A stretch of DNA of 45,002 bases from Scleroderma bovista (Eukaryota > Basidiomycota > Agaricomycetes > Boletales > Sclerodermataceae): the NCBI GenBank assembly GCA_037178675.1, contig JAYMGJ010000071.1, forward strand, positions 1 to 45,002, read 5' to 3'. How positions within the stretch are numbered: position 1 is the stretch's first letter; each line of letters opens with the position of its first letter. Below are positions 1-9,638 of the stretch, piece by piece. The position numbers and the translations under genes were made by a program. Below the pieces are notes generated by a model. It was not told the origin of the DNA. It ran no database searches and saw only the letters and a list, made by a program, of their open reading frames with translations.

Positions 1-1020
1 CTTGATTGAAAGCTGGACAGTACTCAAAAGTACAATCCCGGAGCTATCTCACTATATTGATGTTGCACTCTCGAAGCTGAAACAATACATCAAGGAAGGT
101 TGGAAGACCAGAATTTATGCGTTGTCAATGGGTAAGCTGCCGTCCTTACTTAAACACAGTACAAATATCATATTTTGCACTAGTTCTCAATCCTGACATG
201 AAATTTGACTGGATATCAAAGCACTGGGAACACGACGATGTGAGTATGGCACGAGAATGGATACTAGAAACGGTAACTCTTCCCGGTCTTCATTGTGAGT
301 CAAAACACTGAGCAGCGTCAACTACAGATGACAGCATATCAAACTGCAAGTCGCACTGAACGTGCCCAACATGTTAGTGAAGCATTTTTGGTCCCCAGCC
401 AAGAACGTCCATTCCAAGCTGCAAAGGCTCAAGCTCGGGCAGTCTCGCGTCTCTCTAGCATCAACGTTACCATCCGTCGCTCATCATCTACATCGTCTCT
501 TGAGTTGTTGTCATTCGGTACATCAGCCACCTCACCTGGAGCAGCCCTAGTAGAGCAAACTCTGACACCGGTGCAATTGGATGAACAACAGCGGAAAGAA
601 TACGAAGAGGATCGTATCAATGCACAGCTCGAACTCGAGCGATATGCACGGGAATCAGTTACTGTTGCGCATGGTGAGCGCGTGACTGATCTTGTCCGGT
701 ATTGGGAGGTGTGCGCTTTCACTAGATAGATTTCAACTTTGTTCTGATCATGAGTCGTCTCACAGCGCAACAAACAAATATTCCCACTTCTCTTTCGGGT
801 CGCAATGGACGTCCTTCCTGCCCAGGCATCTGCAGTTCCGTGCGAACGTGTTTTTTCGTCAAGTAAAGAAACATGTACTCTACGAAGGAGTCGGATTTCC
901 CCCCAGTTAATGGAAGCCCTTCAAGTCCTCAAGTTTGCACACAAACGGGATCGTCTCAACTTCACCACAGGTCTTGTTGCACAAGAGGAGGATTGTCTGC
1001 TTGATTCAACCAGCCCTTAA
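1..1020 (+). CDS. hAT-family transposase, 3' part of gene (5' end outside window)
   Basis: This is the end of a gene for a DNA-transposon transposase of the hAT superfamily. Exons separated by short GT-AG introns read through without internal stops. A stretch near 190-280 resembles the hAT core upstream of the dimerisation region (LNPDMKFDWISKHWE). After an intron starting at about 709, the last exon from about 765 reads FPLLFRVAMDVLP followed by SAVPCERVFSSSK, the classic hAT C-terminal dimerisation motif (A.D.L...AS....ERVFS). The stop is at 1018-1020. The N-terminal zinc finger and most catalytic residues lie outside the window, so activity cannot be judged. No terminal inverted repeat was identified after the gene. 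The family call is confident; exact exon borders are approximate. Confidence 0.8.
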
Positions 1021-1742
1021 GATACATTGCAGTCACGATAGTACTAATAGGCTAGCTCAAAGAGTAATGATCCGACATCTATGATTTCGCTTAGTAGATT
1101 GCCTAATCTCTCTGTGCTGCCATTGGATGGGTCCACCAGGCCGAACTCGTTTTGTCCAGTTCGTATGAGTTCGAAAAACGAGCTCAAACGAGTTTTTGAC
1201 TTCGGTTCGGATCAGTCCGGCTCGCAACAACACTACCTGTGATGGACTTGCCGACACATGCCGAAGCGGAGTATGAATTGTCCAAATGCAGTATCGTTCT
1301 CGCATTTCCAGGTCCAAACGGTAGTGGACCTCCGCTGTCATCATGTCGCAGCCACACACCACTTACTACGAATAATTCTACCCTCCAATGGGCACCGCTC
1401 ATTTGTCGTTTCCCCACCAATACCCAACTCAAACGCCACAACAATTTCACAGCAGGAGCATTCAAATACCCCATCAAGTAGTAGTACACAGTCGTATATT
1501 CAGCCTAATGATCCCTCATTTGATACTGCACATTACTTGCATCATTATATGGCATTTACTAATAGATTTTGTCCACTAAGTACAACATATTCAATAGACA
1601 TCATTACTATTTCTTTGCACTGTGCATTGTGCAAGACTTCCAGCGGGACTTCAAATTTTGGGGTGTGATCATGCGTTACTTTCTGTGACATTTTGTGATG
1701 GCCAACAAGTCGGGGAGGCAAACACCTTGGTAAGCGTTAGTA
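1021..1742. other. Intergenic stretch after transposase
   Basis: No gene is supported here. Short open frames exist on both strands (up to about 135 codons near 1258-1668), but they overlap each other in different frames and match no family I recognise. Around 1139-1210 several variants of GAGTTCG/CGAACTC recur close together, giving local inverted similarity. This may be the 3' untranslated part or end region of the hAT element, which is inference only. Confidence 0.4.
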
Positions 1743-1797
1743 CCTTGCTTGGCAAGGTCAATCTCAACCCAATATTCGTGAGAAAGTGCAGCCCCTG
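1743..1797 (+). repeat. Dispersed repeat copy, right-half type
   Basis: This stretch is similar to 3051-3104. Both start CCTTGCTTGG(G)CAAGGTC and both carry AATcGTGAGAAnGTGC further on. It is read as a diverged copy of the right part of the same dispersed repeat. The element class is unknown. Confidence 0.5.
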
Positions 1798-2032
1798 TCG
1801 TGTCGCAAAAACCAGAGCCGAATGTTGTAGTACAAGGTTCTAGTCCTTAATCGAGCACGGTGACCTTGGACGTTCACCCCTCGCCCTGCACCCACCTCGA
1901 TGACAGCACACTTGTTGCGACGCGTACCCAAAGAAATTCTCAGGAAACACGCTCAGGCCGTCTATTTGTCTTTACTTACTATATTCTTTCGTGTGTCCAG
2001 TAATACAACGGGTCATAGCAGCTGTCAATTCA

Positions 2033-2640
2033 CCTACAACCGCCATGATGACGACTACCGCCGCCGCCACCAGTCCACCACCAGTCCACACCACCAAAGA
2101 TGGCAAGGACGAGGACGACCATCTGCATCCCACAGAAGCACAGCCACAACCACGGCTTCGACCACCTATGTACCTGCCGCATGCAGAGGCATGACAATGG
2201 TAACGACACCCGCCTGCAGCCCACAGAGGTACAACAACAACAGCAACGGCTGCCTACAGCCACCCCATGGTGATGCCCATCATTTGCAGCCGAACGACGA
2301 TAACATTAATGATGTCCACATACGGCCACTGCCCATGGAACATCGAAAATGACATCTACTACCTGCCATGTATAGAGGTGCATCGACGACAACGATGCCC
2401 ACTGCAGCCATGGAGCATCAACAACATCTATCTGCTGCCCACTGAGACACACCGACGACACCTGCTTGCAGCACCGTATAGCCACTGCCGATGGGGAACA
2501 TCGCGTGAACCAGTGACATCACCACCACAACCACCCGTGTAGCCAGCGCCACGCCAACATTACTACCACTGCCTTGCAACTGGCAGCGCAACGATGTCAT
2601 CGGCGGTCACCACCACCCCACTGGGGACGACGATGACGAC
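2033..2640. repeat. Low-complexity region rich in CAC/ACC/GAC/CAA triplets
   Basis: The plus strand is strongly biased towards short triplet-like runs (accacc, gacgac, caacaacaac). Loosely repeated blocks combine CTGCC(C/G)CA, ATGG and CATC words, for example near 2165-2185, 2330-2375 and 2400-2450. Translation gives H/T/N/D-rich strings with no domain. It looks like a decayed simple or minisatellite-like repeat rather than a gene. Confidence 0.55.
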
Positions 2641-2652
2641 AGTCACAACGAC

Positions 2653-2697
2653 GGCTATTACCACCAGGCAGCGACTCGCTGCCTGGTGGTAATAGCC
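2653..2697. repeat. Perfect palindrome: 21-nt arms, 3-nt loop
   Basis: The left arm 2653-2673 begins GGCTATTACCACCAGG. The right arm 2677-2697 is its exact reverse complement, and ACT (2674-2676) is the loop. All 21 pairs match and pairing stops at the next base on either side. It sits at the end of the low-complexity block. It could be the end of a small transposable element, a foldback remnant or a structured RNA stem; nothing nearby decides between these. Confidence 0.9.
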
Positions 2698-3005
2698 TGA
2701 CATGACCTCTTCCATCTCCACCACGCAGTCAGCAGCACGACGACAGACGGCGACGGCAACCCTTGCTGCCTGCCTTCCCTGCGAGCAAACCCGCAGGTAT
2801 CCGACTACCTAGTACCAACCTAGGCCCAACCCACAGCTGACCCACACCAACCAACTTAGCCCGGGGTGTCGAAGGGTATATTAGCATATCATTACATGCA
2901 CTATGTATACTATTCATAATATATCTAGTGAACTAGCTACATGCATGTTGTAGGTGGAGTGGTGGTGTCATCCTAGATGGGGAGAAAGGGGGGGAGTGAG
3001 CTCGA

Positions 3006-3104
3006 CCAAGCAAGGTGGCTGCTGGCGCCAGCCAGCACTTCCCCAAGTCACCTTGCTTGGGCAAGGTCCCCTGCACCCCCAAAAATCGTGAGAATGTGCC
3101 CCCT
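3006..3104. repeat. Dispersed hairpin repeat, most complete copy
   Basis: A 12-bp perfect inverted repeat, CCAAGCAAGGTG at 3006-3017 and CACCTTGCTTGG at 3049-3060, encloses the self-complementary core GCTGGCGCCAGC (3021-3032). The left part recurs at 5231-5272 and the right part at 1743-1797, so this is a dispersed family. No coding capacity is seen. The element class is unknown. Confidence 0.65.
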
Positions 3105-3366
3105 ATATATGACCGGCGCGTGCCGTGGAGAAATGCTTGTACCCTCGTTAAGCTGTTGTGTTACACACGAACCCGATGCTAAATTTTATGCTGTCCCTAC
3201 TGTACATATTACGAACCAAGAGGACACGTAGTCGATCAATGTTTTGCCCCTCTCCGCGATAAAGGTGCTCCGTAGCTATGGCAGGCCCCACAGCGTCAAT
3301 TCCTCTAGCTAGCTGTCGTGGTGGTCATGTCAGTGTCGACAGTTCCAGAAACATGCAAAGATGCCC

Positions 3367-3905
3367 AGACTACCCCCCGAAGGGGGGTAGTGTATAGTCT
3401 GTGTGCGAAGAGAGGTATCCCGGGCGGTCAATCTGTTTGTCGTGTCCGTCGGACGCCCCTCTCCTAAGATCGGGGCCGCGTACAGTACACACAGCTGGGA
3501 CAGGTAAAGGGGCGGGTTTGGGCGTGCGGTTTCGAGCCTGCGAAAGCTCTCGTCAGGGGGCTTAAACCGTTACCCCGACCGCCGCCCTTCCGGGGCTGTT
3601 TAGGTGAACTACCATCTACCACATACGAGGGGAGTAGGCCGAAGCGTGTGAGCTGGCAGCGACCCGACGCAAGGATGGTCTGAAAAACTGGGTGAAGGCG
3701 GGTGGGGACAAGGAGGCTTCTTTGTCAGCGAAGCCAACAGCGCTCGAGGCTGTTCCCACAGGCCAGCCGGGCGAGAATGTCCCTTTCGGGAGCACGCCAG
3801 CACTTTTCTCGTCCCTGTGCAGCACCACACTGGTACTAGCCAGTGTGGATCCTCTCTTGCCATACCGCTGAAGGTATCCGACGAGTGGCACAGATATGAC
3901 ATCTG
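3367..3905. repeat. GC-rich block with hairpins, possible non-coding mobile-element end
   Basis: This is a compositional island, richer in G+C than its neighbours. It starts with a hairpin (CTACCCCCC at 3370-3378, loop GAA, GGGGGGTAG at 3382-3390) and contains a second one (CCACACTGG at 3825-3833 and CCAGTGTGG at 3840-3848). Both strands have overlapping arginine/proline-rich open frames of 90-100 codons with no recognisable domain. Such sequence resembles untranslated ends of retroelements, but I see no reverse transcriptase nearby. No gene is called. Confidence 0.35.
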
Positions 3906-4699
3906 GCTCTAAATAGGTGTTTCAGCGTCAGAGTGTGACCGATATTATGATGACCTACCTCCGGCCTTTCGTGGTGGTCTTCACATGCCGTTCCATTCTC
4001 CGAGACGCTGCGCGGCATCCCTGTGTGAACTGCTGGGTCAGCGCCATCATCTTGTCTTACTCAGTCATGAGGGTACAAGTGTTTCTCCACAGCACTGGCC
4101 GCCAGTCATGCAGGCCTAGATCTTCTGATTGTCAAATTATGACCGTTATTTCTTCTGGCACATCATCGTCAGGTAACGTGTCGATGTGTGCAGGACTGAC
4201 CTCAATATCGCAACAGTATCTCGGATTGTTGGTTTCCAACCATTGCAAGGCACCACCTTCTGTTGAACGCAAAATGTGGAGTGCAGCCACTTTTTGGGTA
4301 CTTCGCCCAGCACGATAAAGGTCACTGATATCAAGAAAGCCAAGATTGCGGGGGGACGTGGCATTAGGCGCTGCTGGTTCACTTGCAGATCACTTGTGTT
4401 TCTGTCCTTTCTGTGCGGAGAAACGGCTCTGCAGCATCTGTTTCCGATGAACAGCTTCCCTCAACTTTCTCAAAACCTCGTCTGCTGCTGATTGGTACAC
4501 CAGCTGGATAAGCAATTGCTTTCTGACCCATTCCTGTCTTGTCAACGTCACCTTTCCTTTGAATTTCCTGGACAGTCAAACACCTTAGTGTCTCCTCTAA
4601 TGGAGGGGCACTATTTCGGGGGTGGTCCATTGCATCGACAATGGGTTGTTGTCTGGGGCTGTGCTTTTTTGTGAGTAATAATCAATCGTGCTGTGCTTC
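3906..4699. other. Intergenic stretch without recognisable gene
   Basis: Only short overlapping open frames under about 135 codons are present on both strands. None shows a domain or a consistent exon chain. It lies within the repeat-rich block. Confidence 0.4.
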
Positions 4700-4998
4700 T
4701 CAAGTGCGTGGCGCTGTTTCGAAGGAGAAGGTGTGCGCCACCCCCAGATCTAAATGGGCACGGGCTACACGTTTCTTTGCGAGACCACTGCTAGTTGCGC
4801 GTGGAGGGTCGAGCACTCGAACGACATCTATGTCTCCTACAGACATCGCTGGCCATGCACCGCATCGTCCCTGTTGCTGCATATGATGTCAAAGGCTATC
4901 TGATCAAACCCAACGCTTACCGACACAGCTTAAAAGGGGCGGGCCAGGGAGAAAAGCGCGAGCCATTCCTTGACGGATGGTGGATGTTTGTGGGTTGA
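4700..4998. pseudogene. Possible relic of a dispersed basidiomycete hypothetical ORF, two opposed fragments
   Basis: Two protein-like segments lie head to head. On the minus strand (about 4846-4720) the reading is GDIDVVRVLDPPRATSSGLA followed by a KKR-containing basic stretch. On the plus strand (4853-4960) the reading contains AYDVKGYLIKPNAYRHSLKG. From memory, these resemble the downstream and upstream parts of one recurrent Agaricomycete hypothetical protein family, which would imply an internal inversion. No full gene is present. The call is tentative and rests on recalled family resemblance, not on a search. Confidence 0.3.
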
Positions 4999-5230
4999 TA
5001 TTAGCACAGTACCGAGAGCTGGGACACGGCCTGAAAATATGTTTGAAAGGTTAGGGATGGGGAATGTCAACTGGGCCTTAGTCAATGTTTGGATACAAGA
5101 GATGGTGATCGTGGAATCTGGGCGGCTTGTACGAATCTAAGGTTGTTGAACACAGAGAAAGGCGTGGTCATTGTATGCGCAATTGTAGTTTGGACAATAT
5201 ATTTCCAAAACGATGTCTTTGATAGATCTT

Positions 5231-5272
5231 CCAAGCAAGGTGGAAGCCGGCGCCAGCTGGCACTTCCCCGAG
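5231..5272. repeat. Dispersed repeat copy, left-half type
   Basis: This stretch matches the left part of the hairpin repeat at 3006-3045. It begins CCAAGCAAGGTGG, has the GGCGCCAGC core with substitutions, and ends GGCACTTCCCC. It lies about 160 bp upstream of the SEC5 start, so it may be close to or inside that promoter. Confidence 0.6.
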
Positions 5273-5432
5273 TGATCAGTGTGGCAGTTCAAATGTTCAC
5301 GGTCCGCAATACCACCACGATGATCTATGTAGTTCCCTAGTACCAAATAGAATTTTCCCAGAGTTACACTGCCACAATTACCACCTGACTCGGACTTGGC
5401 ATTTAGTACATACATATCGTTAAGACACTGCG

Positions 5433-8400
5433 ATGCCTTCCTCCACGGGAAAGGTCAACTTTGGGGTGGACGATGCATCGCTACTGAAAGCATACAAGTT
5501 ATCTGCTCTTAACCCTGGGTATGTTTCAGAAATGTGGTTTGGCCCTGTCTGCTAACGGATGCTTTTCAGAAAATGGGAAGAAATAGATTATGATGTCGAA
5601 GACGCACCCTCCGATTTCTTGACGTCGTCATCGAGTGGGGATGGCAATGATGATCCCCTGGGAATTGGTGGTGTGATTGAGTGTGCAACAAGTTCTTTCC
5701 TCGCAACCTGTCGCTCATCATACACAGTTTGACCGGCCTTGATACGGAAACACGTACGGTTTCGCGTCGAGGTTCCACTCGTCTTCTTCTCATGCAACGT
5801 CGCAGGAGCTGCGGCTTCCATCAGTTCCAAAGCGTTTGACCCGAAAGTCTTCCTGTCTGTTGTTCATCCCAATGCAACCTTTCAAGACCTGGCGGCTGGA
5901 GTATCCCACCTTCAGAAATCTATAGATGCACGTTCAGAACAGATTCGAGTTCTCGTAGAGGACAATTTTGATCGCTTCGTAGCAGTGAAAGCTTCTACAG
6001 ATGGTATGTACCAGAAGACGAACCTGTTAAGCTGCTTATGTATTTGGCAGCCCTCTACTCTGAGATGCGGGAAGGTTTGCTATCTGATGCGAGCGATTTC
6101 GCTTCGAAGCCGTTGACCGATTGCCTGAAACGTACTGTTTACTTGGCGTTAATGCCTTTTTTCTAACATCTGATTCGTGATAGGCTCCGCTGTGAAAGCG
6201 AATCAAGTTTTCTTGCCGGTCTTGGAGAATGCATCGAAAGCCCAGAAATTACGCACGACACTCTCAGTGTTTGAGCGATCGAAATTCTTTTTCAGCCTCC
6301 CTGGGACCATTGTCGAGTGTATTGGAGCTGTCCGTTTTCTGTTCGGATCTCATCAAGTGACCCGTATGCTAAGAGTTTGCTACACAGGGAAGATACGAGG
6401 CTGCCCTCCGAAACTACAACAAGGGCAAGTTTTTGCTAGAATCGAAGCCTGGCCAGATAATATCTGGAGAATCTGGAGAAGGGAAATCTCTCACCTCGGC
6501 GGAGTCGCAGCAACAACGAATCTTGGAAAGAGTTTGGTCGAATGTAGAGAAAGTCGTGGGGGAAATGAAGTCACTCCTGTTATCCAAACTGCAGGAACCA
6601 AATCGAAGTGTCGAAGAGCAGGAAAAAATTATCGAGTAAGAATATTCCCGGAGATGAAACTCATATCCGACTGACCTAAGGTCAGAATTCTACTCGATCT
6701 GAACACTGCTCAGGATCCCATCTGGACCTACTTCGATAGCCAGCACACTTATATTATGGATCAAATAAGTGCTGCATATCGTTCTGGTCTAGCCAACGTC
6801 CACAGTGAAGTATATCTTAAATGTGATGGACATGTGACGCTGATTGTTATGTAGCTGCTGTGGACCAGAATTTTTCCGATACAACTTGTCCTGACGGACT
6901 TAACATGGCATTGGCATCTCAACTACGACTATGTCTCGTGGCACTGGAAATTAAGCAATCGGACTCGGCGATCTGTAAGTGCCGCGATACCTATATATTA
7001 AGCCCGTACCTGAGGTCTCCGTGTACAGCCCAGGGAGGAGGTCACGAAATCTGGGAGGCCATCTTGGAGATGGTTAAGAGTGTTTCCGAGGTCTTGTTAT
7101 CTTCACTTCCGAACTTTTGGAAGATCGCTAAGAGCTTTCTGGAGGGGAAGTTCAAGAAAGTACGTTCATGTCCCAATCTTCTCTTACCATGTTTTAACTT
7201 GAAGAATAGCCTACAAGCTCTCGACGGAGTGCACAGCAATGCAGACAAATGGCACTGGACATTGTGAAGCTCTATATTTCATTATTTTCGGAGTTCTTCG
7301 TCCTCTCTGATATCGCTGTCATATCATCGACAACGTCAGAGGGGAAAATACCACCGCTTTTACCCATTCATTCGAATTCACTGACGTCAGCTCACTTTAT
7401 CATCAAAATTCTCATTGAGGTGCAAGATTGCGTCAATGAGGTGTCTGCTATGGAGATCGTAAAGGAGGCTGGGACCAGCCTCAAAAGCCTCATGGAGAAT
7501 GTACGATGGAAACTTGACGAGGTGCTTGTTAGAACCTGGCTCCGAGGTAGTATCCTTCCACTCCTGGATAATCTGGGCTAACTGGCAGTCTAGATGCTAA
7601 TTTGTTGTATCACCTTGAATCATGGGATCCTTCTACAACAGATCCGTCTGTGACGGAGTACATGTCATTGCTCGAGGTATTTCAAAGGCATATGACATTA
7701 TCAGCACTGAAGATCGCTGGAGGTGTCGAGCTGACCTCTACTACGTCGTCGTTACGAACCATTCAGCAAAGTCATGTTTCCCCTCAGTTCACGCAAAAGA
7801 TAACACGGGCATTCTTGGATTCTATCTACGCATTTTTGGATGGCTTGGTTCATCTTACTTCCAATGAATTGCTAGTCGGTGCCGAGAAGCTTGCTACTCC
7901 CACAAACCGACCAACACCTTCGAAGTTGTTTGATCTTCGTGATGCAGTGAGTGCTATTCTAGAGTAGATGCCTGCTACTGATCCGTGATTCGTAGAATAC
8001 TCGATTACTTCTTGTGCTCTCCAACTTTGCATACCTTTCAACTACTCTCATCCCCAACATGATGTCTCAACTGGAAAGTATGTTTGGTACATCTGCCGAA
8101 GATGGTCGCAAGGTGACTATTTGATTATTTCAAGAAGTTCATAGGCTTAGGGTTTTGCAGACACTTATGAAGGTTGTACAAGAGCTGGATAAGACGTTGT
8201 TCGACGGATATGTCAAACCCAAGTCTGCCGTCGTGACATCTATTCTCAAAGAGGGCATCTTAGATCCCGCAATGGATTGGTACGATACACCCCACCCCAC
8301 TGGTATGGCAAGCAAACGCATGTTGATTTACGTTATAAATGAGACGCTCATACACAAATCAGAGATCCGGCCATACATGTACAGAGTATTAATGACCATT

Positions 8401-8907
8401 GTCGGAATCCATGCCCAGGTCAGCCACGTTGCAGAAGGCTTACTAGAGCGTGTCCTTCATGCGCTTGTCGAAGATGCTGCGGAAGAGGCCTTCCGGTCTT
8501 TCCGCCAAGTGAAACGATTTGGGATGGGCGGAATGTTGCGTGTCAGTCGTCCGTTTGGTCTTCTTCATCTCCGGCGCTGAAAGATGCACGTCACTCAGGC
8601 CACACTGGAGATTGAATTCATGCATCAGACCCTTACCCGATACGTTACGCCGTCCGCAGCCAGGACGCTTTCCGAATTATACAATAAGATATCACAGGCT
8701 TATGCACGACGTCCTAGCGATGATAACCTGCAAGGTCACCTCGATAACGTCAAAAAGACATTAGCAGAGAGCCGACGGGCAACGGGTATCGAATTCATGT
8801 GTTTCAGGCAATCCAAGAGCAAGAGCAGCTCAAAACCTATTATTGGGAAATCACGAACAAAGGGAGCCGAAAGCCGACCTGTGGCCGAGCGCCGACCTGT
8901 TGCGTAG
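5433..8907 (+). CDS. SEC5: Exocyst complex component Sec5 (EXOC2)
   Basis: Sec5 is a subunit of the octameric exocyst, which tethers secretory vesicles to the plasma membrane before fusion. About 15 exons joined by 45-60 nt introns give one continuous protein: [11 protein letters not shown] start, acidic N-terminus ([13 protein letters not shown]), then the conserved Sec5 core [38 protein letters not shown] and [20 protein letters not shown]. Downstream segments include [30 protein letters not shown] and [21 protein letters not shown]. Early introns are placed at 5519-5569, 5681-5727, 5754-5805, 6004-6050, 6132-6183, 6330-6387 and 6636-6685. One exon (5728-5753) is only 26 nt. The intron after exon 8 fits best with its donor at 6805. 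The C-terminus is serine/arginine-rich and ends in repeated RP/VA. No disabling change was seen. Confidence 0.93.
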
Positions 8908-9638
8908 TTGATTGAGAATGTAGTTTGCGGTCACTTCTGGCTTGGCGTTTGACGGAAAGAACATATTCTTCGGCTGTACTGTGCGCAGAGGCGCCGAATC
9001 AAAGCTCAGTTGACCAGGGACTGGGCCAGTCGAGAAGTTTCATTCACAGTAGTCCGCCATGCCAATCACACACGTCAAGGTGATCTGGAAAAGTTGAGCG
9101 ATATGATGCCGGTGTGCACATAAGGACATAATAAACGACATCTATCACGTCCAAACTGTACTAGTAAATGTATGGTTCCTAGAACGTGGAGTTCGTGAGA
9201 CCTGGTGAATGCTCAGGCGCCAATTCCTCAGTGCTGGTTTGGAGTGTCGACATTCTCGTCGATCGTGATAAGCGTTACCCTAATGGCGGTGAGTTGGAGA
9301 ACCAGCGCAGATGGGGCGTTCTTGGATAATACCGGCCCCGTCGGGGTCCGGGAGCCGGGGTCTAGCTCAACCCGGTTCATCATCACCGTCGACCACTACT
9401 AGCTCGCCGACGTTGAGGTCACAGTAATTCAAGGGCGAACGGATCACGCAGCTTATCGAGAGGAGAACATGCGGTAAAGGGACTGACCCAAAGCCGGCTG
9501 TTCGGGCCCAACCTGCCAACTCTGATGCGCTAGATTGCGTTTGTTGGGCGTCTGTTGACGAAATAGTTTTATATCCACGTTCTTGCTGGGCGGCAATGTT
9601 GAGTCTCTTTCTCCCTCCACCTCATCTTGCCCAACTTA
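8908..9638. other. Intergenic region between SEC5 and the CorA-like gene
   Basis: About 730 bp with no supported gene. The longest open frame (9205-9402, 65 codons) shows no domain. It must contain the SEC5 3' end and the promoter of the downstream gene, both on the plus strand. No clear TATA box stands out. Confidence 0.5.

Noticed and set aside
1900..2352. 150-codon plus-strand frame starting MTAHLLRRVPKEILRKHAQA
   Set aside because: Most of it is H/T/N/D-rich translation of triplet-biased low-complexity DNA. No domain and no splice context.
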